Source of the DNA: Neodidymelliopsis sp. IMI 364377
Taxonomy: Eukaryota > Ascomycota > Dothideomycetes > Pleosporales > Didymellaceae
Reading direction: 5' to 3'
NCBI GenBank assembly: GCA_027946375.1
Contig: JAPEUT010000122.1
Location: forward strand, 1 to 64,000
DNA length: 64,000 nucleotides
The translations under genes and the position numbers were made by a program. The notes beneath the pieces are model-generated. The model did no database searches and was not told the DNA's origin. It saw only the letters and a program-made list of their open reading frames with translations. This document shows, piece after piece, positions 55,484 through 64,000 of this stretch (position 1 is the stretch's first letter; every line of letters starts with the position of its first letter).

Positions 55484-57416
55484 TTAGTAGGATGCCATGC
55501 GACGTGAAGCGCCTATTCGTCCAACGTTGAGTGAGTCGTCGCCAAGCGTGAAAATGTTGCCGCCACTCTTTGACCGGCCGAGAGCCGTAGGGCTGTCTTC
55601 CATTTGGCAAGAGTGTTGGCCAATTGCGAACGTGTGTGCGCGGTTGAGCTTCGAGCGTTGTCGAAGCTTGTTTAGTCCGCGTTCGCATGATTGCTCGTGC
55701 TCCTTAGCGTCCATGCGAAGGTAGTTCTGGGGAAAGCATCGAGTCGAGTTGTGGTGGTAAAATGAGCTGTAGCCACCGTCGAGGATGTAGACCTCGGGGT
55801 AGTGCAGTGCAGGGTAGCGATGCGCGTTCTCCTTGCGATCTTGCGAGCGCACGAACTTAGCCCTAGACATTGTTAGTCGGTACAGTTGGAGGGAGGACAG
55901 TATCTCTTACATAAGAGGCGCGCGATGCGCAGAGTATTCACAGTGGAGGATGAGGAGGGTGTTAGTGGTTGATGGAGTCGAGAAGAGACGCTCGGCCAAT
56001 TGCTCCTTGTCACAGAAGTTCAATGCACCTTCAATGTGTCCACCATTGTATTCGTACTCGAAGCGGCAGTCAATGACAGCCTTCTCGTCGTACAGGTGGT
56101 CGTAAGCACCGTCAAGCACCTGGATCAGGGTTGCATGGTCAATACGAGGAAGACTCTCGGGTTCAGGAGGGGTGAAGTGAGGCAGCTTAAGCGAAGGGGA
56201 TTCTTCTGTCTCCATCATAGACTGTAAGCCATTCGGTGAGTGAGACTCGTCATCTTGCTTTGCGTTCATCACGTCGCCTGGATGCTCAAACATGCTCAGA
56301 GATCTCCTCATCTTACTGGGCCGGGGACGGGAGTGGGCAGCACTTTGTTTCCTGATGGCAGCTAGAGGTGAGCCATTGTTGCGAGAAGAGATGTTGGAGC
56401 CAAATGGGAACGGCTTGGCCTTTGACGATGCAAAGAGTGATCCATTAGAGCACGGGCGACGTTCCTGGGGTGGAGAGGGAGCGAAGCATTCATCAAGACT
56501 GGGCGAAGAAGTGTTGCCAACGTTGCCAAAGCCATCGCAGCCAGCGCCAAACCTGAACGGGGGGCACGGTTGCTGTTCCTGCTGCTTGAAGGATACAGTA
56601 TTAGTCGAGAAATTCTTTGTACGCGACAGAGATGGACGGAGGAGGATCGACTTCTTGCGGCTGTGATGCATCAGTAAAGGAACAATGTGTTCAGTAGGGG
56701 AGGGAGACGTACTCGGCGGCAGAGCTTGGGCGTGGAATGTCGGCCATGTTTGCAGGAAGCTGGGGCATCTCGCAGGGAGAGAGCATGTCGTCTCCGTTGC
56801 TGGGCATTACTTCTGGCGAGGGCGAGGGCAGGGTGATGTAGTGGAAGGGGGCCTTGTGAGGAAGAGGCGAGATGTCCATGGAGTCGGGGACGAAGCTGGG
56901 CGAAGAGTCGGGAATCGGAGGCGTGGTGACGCCTTCCCATCTGACGGGAGGGGTGGTGACACCTTCTGAGGCTTCAATGACCGTTAGCATGGTCTTGTTT
57001 GGCGTCGAGAGCGCAACAAAGCACAGCCTGCTTACCCTGGGCGTCGACCTGTTGAAACAAACTCGACGTAAATAGCGAGCGGCGGGGTGTGGCGAGCCGG
57101 GGGCTAACAAAGAGGATTAGCAACAATGGAAGAAGGACCAGGAATGCAAGGGCGGGCCGTACCTCTGGTCGACATGCAGGTTCGACGACATGTCGGCGGC
57201 CAGACTCGCGGTGGGCGAGGAGCCGGCGACGGGCTGCATGGCGAAGTAGTCCATGTTGCCCGACTTGCGCATGCTCATGTCTCTGAAGTTGAAGTTCTTG
57301 GGCCCTAGCGTGTGTGCTCCAAACAACGGCTTGGAGGGCAGGTCGCGGCGGTAGCCCCACGGGCCGGGCAGCTGGGCAGGCGGGTGCATGGCGGCACAGG
57401 GCGACGACATTTCCAT
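55484..57416 (-). CDS. CDC25: M-phase inducer phosphatase CDC25 (NimT/Mih1)
   Basis: A 567-aa dual-specificity phosphatase that removes inhibitory phosphate from Cdk1 to trigger mitosis. Five exons: 57163-57416, 57036-57103, 56713-56965, 55911-56660 and 55484-55862; the sum is 1704 nt. The long regulatory N-terminus has many Ser/Thr-Pro sites, including the duplicated block EGVTTPPVRW/EGVTTPPIPD and PTPRRSLFTSS-like sequence. The C-terminal rhodanese-type domain has IDHATLIQVLDGAYDHLYDE, the structural IDCRFEYEYNGGHIEGA and the P-loop HCEYSAHRAPLMA (Cys nucleophile and Arg). It then continues with YPEVYILDGGYSSFY. The tail carries RSKSGGNIFTLGD-like 14-3-3 or kinase-type Ser sites. Confidence 0.95.
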
Positions 57417-60400
57417 GCTGCGTGTGTGTGGTGGTGGTGGAGGGTGTGAATGTGTATGTGTATGTGTGTGTGTGTGTGTGTGTCTGTCTGTTGGGTGCTG
57501 CAGCGAGCGTGTGCAGTGCAGTACAGTGCAGTACAGTGCAGTTCGGTGCTCACGGGCGGCGAGGAGCGGTAGGACAGGCGGCTGGCAACGAGCCGATAAG
57601 CATATAAGACTAGAAAGCGAATTCCAATCTGAAGATGCTCGCGGTAAACAGCCTCGCAGCTCGCGCTAAGAGACAGAGAGATGCTGGTAGTGACGGGGCT
57701 AAGCGGACATGGAGTGTCGCTGTAGGCGGGTCGGTAGCGGCGTCTGGCGGTGGTGGTGGCAGCGGCTTCCCAACGAGAGGTGCTGGGCGGTGGTGCGAGA
57801 GTGAGCGGCGTGTCGGTGCCAATGCCAAAGCCAAAGCCAAAGCCTATTCCTATTCCTATGCCTGCAGTCGAGGGCGTCGAGAGAGAGAATGGGCCTTCTT
57901 GGGTGCGAGAAGGGTGAAGAAAAGAAGAACCGGGCAGAGGTCACCCAGCTGCGTCTGAGGCTGCCGAGCCTGTGCTTCCACAGCAACCAAGCTGCAGTGG
58001 AGGTGGTCGTAGCAGCACGGCCAGTGCGCCGTTGGCGACGCATAAGCGCTGCACGGAGGGCCTCACCACTAACAGGCCTGCCTGCACACGGCCCTGGCAG
58101 CAAGCCAGCAGCGGGACGAGGATGGGGCAGCGCGCGCTTTCGGTAATGCTGCTGCTGCGAGCGCTGCTGATCCGCTGCGTTTCATTGACGCTGCCCACAC
58201 TCACGATCACGATCACGCTGCGCGAACAAGGCTGCCGCTGCAGCTAACGCGCCTTGCGTTTGGCTGGGGCGCAGCGAACTCTGGTTGACACGCAGAGCCG
58301 GACAGCTAGTTGCTGGCACAGTGGTAATGGGCTTTGTTGCTTGCGGCAAACCGCCGGGTGCAGTCTACAAGCACTGCCAGTTACTACAATCGTACATAGT
58401 ACAGTGCACATCCCATGCACCACGCCGACGCTGGTAGCTGCCTCCCAACCATGCCCCCCTCGTCTTGTGGCTTTGACAGCACGCTGGCACGGATCCCGCC
58501 CCGACCAGCATCATGCTGGGACCGTCTGAAAAATGTGTGAAACCATGAGTTCCCTCTCCGCTTAACTGCTGCACCGGCTCCTGTCCAAGCAGTTTTTTGC
58601 TCCGGCCGCTCTCGCGTGAGGCTTCCACGGTAGCCACAGTTGCTGCTAGCCGTCGACCTGCGTCACGTAGAGACGGTTTCCCATGGAGACGCCCTCGGCC
58701 GTCGACGCAGCATTATTGCACCGACAGCATTACGACTATGATTACCACCGCACGCCTAGCCGCGGATCGCCCCCAGTAACGAGGCCTCGTAAGGGCCCCT
58801 CTGCTGCTTCTGACACGGTAAAGCCGGCGTCAGCGTGGTCAGACTGGTGAGCGTCTTTCGTCATAGCAGCGTGGTCGCTGGCCTTGGCGCTGCTCTGCCA
58901 GGGAAACAGACTACCCGTCCAGCCCAGGCACACACCCTGACTGGCCAGAGCACCGAATCCTGAAGCAGTTTTAGGTTGTGGGCCAGGCGTGATAGGGCAG
59001 GCGGCTCAATTTCGCTGACCGAGTTGGTCCAGGATGCCGGCCGTCGCAGGCGCCTCTGTTTTTGTACGTAGTAAAGGGTGCTGCGCGGCCCGTCCACGCC
59101 TCGCTCGAGTTCGATGCTACAAGCTTTTTGCCGTATGTGGATGCATAAAACTGGATTGCCAAAGCTCCGCTGGTGGCAGAACCGTCTCCTAGTGCATGCT
59201 CGAGATCGAGCTGCGGCTACACATCGCGATTGCGACATGCTCCGCAACGTCATATTCAACAAGGCTGAAGACGATGCTCGATTGCCCGGTTTGCTATTCT
59301 CAGACTCCTTGTTTGTCTTCATTTCAACTTGGACAACGCACAACTCTGTGACGACTGCTGATCCTCGCCGCCAAAACAAAGGTTTTTTCCGACATGGGTT
59401 CGGGGCTGCCGGTGGAGGCTGTCGCCATAGCAGCTGAACTTAAGAAGGGTCGTTCGAGAACACGGGCGTTCCCAATCCACCGAGCAGACCGCGTGCACAA
59501 AAGCCTTCACAACGGGTACCATCATCATTTCCAGTTTGGACCCCACCAACCGGTGACCCCTCTTCTGTGGACCGCAGACGCTGAGAGAGGCCAATTGCGA
59601 CGCTTGCGAAAGCACTATCAAACCGTCGCGTGTCGTCTCCCGGTGGACGCGACGGCCTATCGACACAAATAACCTAAACCGGCACGCAAAATGGCATCGC
59701 GCGCGCAGTCTCGTGACAAAGAACATGGGTACTTTCATTCAACCCCAGACCCGCAGCAGGGCCTCTGCGTTTCGAGACCCTGAATTTTCTGCACCGTGAC
59801 AGTCAGTTTGAGCTCAATCTTCGTCAGACGTCAGCACCAAGCCGACCACATCCGAGGTTTGTGCATGGAAGCTTCGTCACGGTCGTGGAGTCGGCAAAGC
59901 TTCATGCTTTTCACGAGACACATTTACACACAAGTGTTACGTCCGCTGCTGGAGATCCCTATCGATAGACGCATGGCCGGAAACGAAAACTCAATCAAGG
60001 GCGCACCTGAGTCGATCTCGGGTGCGGCGTACTCTCGTAATCGTTGTCCCTTGCAACTATCGTCAGCTCCGCAGGGAAGTTACTCCCCTTGGCGGCGCCT
60101 TAAAACATGCCATTCACAGCCCCCAGCTAATCTATCTCGAGCACCTCCAGGGTCTATGAAGCCTCTGGGCGCCGCATGTGAGCGGCACAGTGTCTCTGCT
60201 TTTAGATCGCATCCTCGCAATTGTGGGGTTGAAAGGGGAGATGCGCGATATCGCTGCTTCATATAACGACACTTCACTGCTTTGAGTTTGACGCTGCTGT
60301 GGGCGTGTAGAGCTGCTCATTGTCACCTGTGGAGCACGCATTTGTACTCCGAAGGCATACCTTCCTTTCCTTATCACACGTGAGCTATATCCTGTGCGAT

Positions 60401-60940
60401 GCACCAGCAGAGCGTCTCCCTTTCGAAATCCAGGAGTCATCATATGGTACGCCTCTTTAGAAGCTGAGAGTTATACAAGGCCTTTGGCGGAGCGCGCTCC
60501 TCTGTCATAGGTTTCATTCCTTAGGAGCAAGATCAGAGCTTGTCTCATATTGTAGATTGTAGATCTTGCTGATAGCTGATGCAGCCAAGCAACGTATTGT
60601 GAATCGAGGCCAGCATCTATCAGTAGTATCATCTGTAAATTCCAAGCAAAACAGTCTTCCACTGGCCTCTCAAGAGCATCCATGGGCACCTGTATTGTCT
60701 GTGATCCAAAGACTGACTGGTGGCTGGGAAGAATCCACACGATCCGTTGCTGTGGTACGCTTGAGCAAACGTGGTTGTCGGGGCAAAGTGTGGGGTGCCA
60801 AGTTCGGAGTCTAGGTTCCGCCGTAAAGCAACTATACCCTATGCAGTCACCGCTTTGGCAGAACTTTTTGCTGCGTGAACTTTTTGTGTTAGACGTATCT
60901 GCAGTCAACTACACTAAATCAACGAGGTTTATAACAAGAG
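57417..60940. other. 3.5-kb region without recognisable gene
   Basis: It starts with the CDC25 leader, which has GTGGTGGTGG, a (GT)n run at 57449-57484 and a CAGTACAGTG repeat at 57511-57543. From 57600 to about 58300 the sequence is GC-rich with low-complexity frames (Ala/Arg/Gly). From 58300 to 60900 only short frames on both strands are present, without domains, transposon features or RNA-gene signatures. The last part is the POL5 promoter. Confidence 0.45.
57449..57484 (+). repeat. GT microsatellite in CDC25 upstream region
   Basis: TGTGTATGTG followed by an uninterrupted TG run, ending in TCTGTCTG. On the CDC25 strand this is a (CA)n tract 33-68 bases upstream of the start codon. Confidence 0.9.
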
Positions 60941-63900
60941 ATGGGTAGCAAGAACCGCAAGAGGGAGCGCGAACCCGCACATGTCGAGAACGTCGAGGAG
61001 GCCCCTGCAAAACGGTTTCGCAGGCAAATCAATGAAGATCATTTGAATCTTTCCAAACTCTACGAAGATTTGGCCGCAGAATCCGACGAAGTGCGATTTG
61101 AGGCTGCCAAGAAGCTTATCGTGAAGTTTTCACCCGAGAGCAATCCAGCTGCGAAAGAGGTGGAAACTGCGTTGACTCGATTGATCAAGGGCCTTTGCAG
61201 CCAGCGAAAGGCAGCCCGGGTCGGATTCTCATTGACGCTTACCGAGTTACTGCGACAAATATTTGGTGGCATCAAGATTGAAGGTCTGGATCACGATGTC
61301 ACATCTATCATCAAGATGGTCGATGAGAAAACCGAGATTGAAGGCAATGTGCCAGGACGAGTACGAACCACACCCCTTTGGTTGAGACCAGGCTGACCAC
61401 TGCAGGCCCGACGAGACCATCTGATTGGAAAACTGTTCGGATACAAGGCCGTTATGCAATCTTCAATAGTCATTGAACCGGAACTTTCCATGGAATGCTG
61501 GAACAAGCTTCTGGACCACATCTACGGAATGGCACGCGACGTACCGTGGTTGCGCGAAGAATGCGGGATGGTCCTTGTAGAGGCCGTGAAGAGCTTGAAA
61601 GCCCAGCCACAATTCGAACAATGCGCCGAAGAGGCAATCAAACGCCTGACTCCCTTCAAGCTCGTCAGCACACCACAGGGAGTTGCGGTGTGGCTAACAG
61701 TGCAGGCGAGCTACCAAAACGTACTTCCGGAAGGTGTTTGGCATCAAAAAGACCCACTTTCGAGGAAGGAGCGATCGCGCTTGGCAAAGCTTCTGAAGGA
61801 AGACTTTCACGTCGACTCAGAGAACGCGAAAGACGAGGCTATCAAGTCGGCAGCTGCTAATCCCAATCCTACATTTGCTTGGGACTTGGTTTTCGCTGAG
61901 ATTTTGCGGAGAGATGAGGAGAGCAAAGGCAGCGCCAAAGAGCCGCCCAAAGCCGAATTCCCTCAGTTATGGATTGACGTGGTAGATAGTACGTTCACAG
62001 TTCATGATACACCGAAGCGAAGACTGACATGACCAGACAATTTATTCTCGACTACCTCGTCTCACGAGCGCAAATCATGGGGCTTCAAGCTCTTTAGCAA
62101 CATGGTCACCCGCGTACCTGCGTGGGCTGTTCCCGCGCTGTTCAGCCCGAACCTGATGCGTACGATCATCAACCAGAGCAAGAAAGATGACAGGTTTCTC
62201 CATACAGCCGCACTTGCAGCTCTCAAATCAGTACAATCAAGGGTCGAGCTTGACAACAGCTCTGCCCTTCCTATCGTCGTCGCACTTACCACTAAGCATG
62301 GCAGTGTTGACTTTGACAAAATCACCAAGACCAAGACCCTCGAACAGGTTCTCATCTCAGCAAATGACAGTGCCTTGAAAAAGATCGTGCGTCATTCGAA
62401 GTCTATCCTTCTTCGGCCAGAGACTGAAGAGCAGAGCATTGCAGACAGTCGTCGACAGACTGTCGCTGATCTTCTCATTAGCACAGTGAAGCACTTCAAG
62501 CGTTACGAAGAGCTTTCGGAAGACGTGTTTGAAGAGGATAACTGGCTCCACAGCATTCTTGAGCTTCTGGTAGAGTATGCATACTTTACGCCTTCTGCAA
62601 GCGTGAAGACTAGCAAGGTACCTCTTCCTCCGATCAGCGAAGGAAGCAGGTCAATGTTCCAGGAGCGTCTCTCATCATGCCTCACGAGGCTACTTAGTGT
62701 TGATGTTGGCTCACGATCGTCTTTCGCGTCGCTGATCATGAGCATCGTTCGGTCCAAGGAAGCATCGACCAAGAGTTTGGAGTCAGTGTTCAAAGCTGAG
62801 CCGTCGGTCATGGAGACGGTAAATAAGGCATTCGAGACACTAGACAAGATATCTAAAAAGGTATGTTGCATGTACAATCCATCTCGCCGGTACGACTAAC
62901 AGGTATACAGGGGTCGATTGCCGGTAACAAGATGGCTGCCGAAGGCTTCGTGCTTCTCTACACGTTGACGTTGTTGCAGGTCTACAATGGAGACGGCGAC
63001 GCAATAATGATGCTTGACGACCTTGACGCTTCGCGTAAGGCAATGTCGAAAAACAAAGATTCAGGCGAGGGCTCTGACGCTTTTGTGGAGATTGTGCTTT
63101 CATTCCTTGGTAACCCACGAACCTTGTTCCGTAAGATTGGAGAGGAGGCGTTTTCAATCTTTGCATCTGAGATTGGCTCAGAGGGCCTGCAGTCGTTAGC
63201 TGAGATCCTCGATACCGAGGAGAACCTTGAGGGGCAGAAAGAGTTGTTCAACCAGGGAGATGATGAAGAGGATGAGGAGACAAAGTCTGATGACGCGGAC
63301 TCTGATGATGATTCTGGGATGGATTCAGATGTCGAGATGATTGATGGTGAAGATGAAGATGAAGATGAAGATGAAGATGAAGATGAAGACGACGACGACG
63401 ACGACTCTGGATCAGGGTCTTCAGACGACGACAGCAGTGAAAGTAATGACGATGAAGATGGCAGCGAAGACGACGCAGAGTTGACACAATTCAACAACCT
63501 TCTGCAGATGACCCTCGGAACTTCCAAGGCCAACATGGATGGCGAGGGAGACGAGACCTCCGACGAATCTGATATGGACGACGAGCAGATGATGGCTCTG
63601 GATCCTCAGCTCAGCAAGATTTTCAAGCAGCGCAGTCAGGTTACGAGTAAGAAGAAGGACCGCGAAGACGCAAAACAAAATGTTGTCCAGTTCAAGTCGA
63701 GGGTCCTGGACCTCTTAGCCATATATCTGGATAAGCAGTACTCCAACCCACTCACACTCGAAGTTTTGCTTCCAGTACTACGTCGCACGCGTGCCAGCGC
63801 GAACAAACAGCTGGCTGAGAAGAGCGCTAAGATGCTCAAGACGTACTGCGATACACGTTCGAAACACAAAGCACCTCTACCGAAACCGGAGGCAGTTGAA

Positions 63901-64000
63901 ACCACCTGGGCAATTCTTAAGGGCATTCATGAAGAAGCAAAGAACGGCGGAGGAGCCAAGACTCATGCTGATGTATGCAGCAGTGCCAGTTTGCATGTGG
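60941..64000 (+). CDS. POL5: DNA polymerase V / MYBBP1A-like protein (Pol5), 3' partial
   Basis: The N-terminal ~970 residues of a nucleolar protein needed for rRNA synthesis and ribosome assembly; despite its name the family lacks polymerase activity in ribosome work. Exons are 60941-61360, 61406-61988, 62037-62860 and 62911 to the window edge. The N-terminus is basic (GSKNRKRERE). HEAT-like helices follow (QRKAARVGFSLTLTELLRQI is the conserved Pol5 block). Inside exon 4 there is a long Asp/Glu/Ser tract (about 63260-63480), then LTQFNNLLQMTLGTSKANMD and the MYBBP1A-like ALDPQLSKIFKQR. The frame is open at the last base, so the C-terminus is missing. Confidence 0.93.
63349..63410 (+). repeat. 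GATGAA/GAC repeat encoding acidic tract
   Basis: Tandem GATGAA hexamers followed by GACGAC in the POL5 frame give (Asp-Glu)n and then Asp runs. Acidic tracts are usual in nucleolar Pol5/MYBBP1A proteins. Confidence 0.85.

Noticed and set aside
1..64000. CRISPR arrays, bacterial operons, transposons and prophages
   Set aside because: The genes are intron-rich and fungal. I saw no spaced direct-repeat array, transposase, reverse transcriptase, integrase or terminal inverted repeats.

Overview
The window looks like nuclear DNA of a filamentous ascomycete, most likely a dothideomycete close to the Pleosporales. Genes are split by many short introns (mostly 41-130 nt, GT...AG, often with a CTAAC-type branch point). 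The protein set is eukaryotic and fungal: Mediator, GINS, EMC, CDC25, TM9 and a LaeA-like methyltransferase. The order assignment is inference from protein style, not a database result. I rebuilt every multi-exon model by hand from splice signals, and each one closes in frame with intact family motifs.

Layout. 0-7 kb: a cytochrome P450 (-), a LaeA-like methyltransferase with a His/Gln repeat (+) and a sugar transporter (-); this part is accessory in flavour. 7.8-15 kb: a small PPxY protein (-), a secreted HAD phosphatase (+), a glutathione transferase (+), a MARVEL-type four-TM protein (+), a doubtful proline-rich ORF (+) and a small LEA/Grg1-like stress protein (-). 15-17.5 kb is gene-poor. 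17.5-27 kb: the Ras-family GTPase Rsr1 (-), EMC1 (+), an SDR lacking its catalytic Tyr and Lys (+) and a mitochondrial carrier (+). 28-34.6 kb: three genes on the minus strand, the Fe-S scaffold ISU1, the deubiquitinase UBP14 and a sterol O-acyltransferase. 35.5-46.3 kb: a seven-TM protein (+), MED4 (-), the calcium sensor NCS-1 (+), a TM9/nonaspanin (+), a flavin monooxygenase (-) and a Thp1/PCID2-like PCI protein (+). At 48 kb there is a tRNA-Ser(AGA). 48.2-57.4 kb: a quinone oxidoreductase (-), RPA1 (-), a dienelactone hydrolase (+), the GINS subunit Sld5 (-) and the mitotic phosphatase CDC25 (-). 57.4-60.9 kb shows no recognisable gene. From 60.9 kb to the end runs POL5/MYBBP1A (+), cut by the window edge.

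Most of the window is conserved housekeeping sequence, and I found no evidence for a wholly new multi-gene system. The most unusual signals are inside gene structures. ISU1 appears to have an AT-AC intron: only that splicing restores the invariant K-V-[ILV]-D-H-Y core of IscU. RSR1 has 27-nt and 10-nt exons plus a stop-free 48-nt intron right after switch II. NCS1 has an open, in-phase alternative first exon inside its 519-nt intron 1. A 96-bp direct repeat with almost only transition differences lies behind the methyltransferase gene. RPA1, SLD5 and CDC25 lie within 8 kb on one strand, which suggests but does not prove shared S/G2 control.
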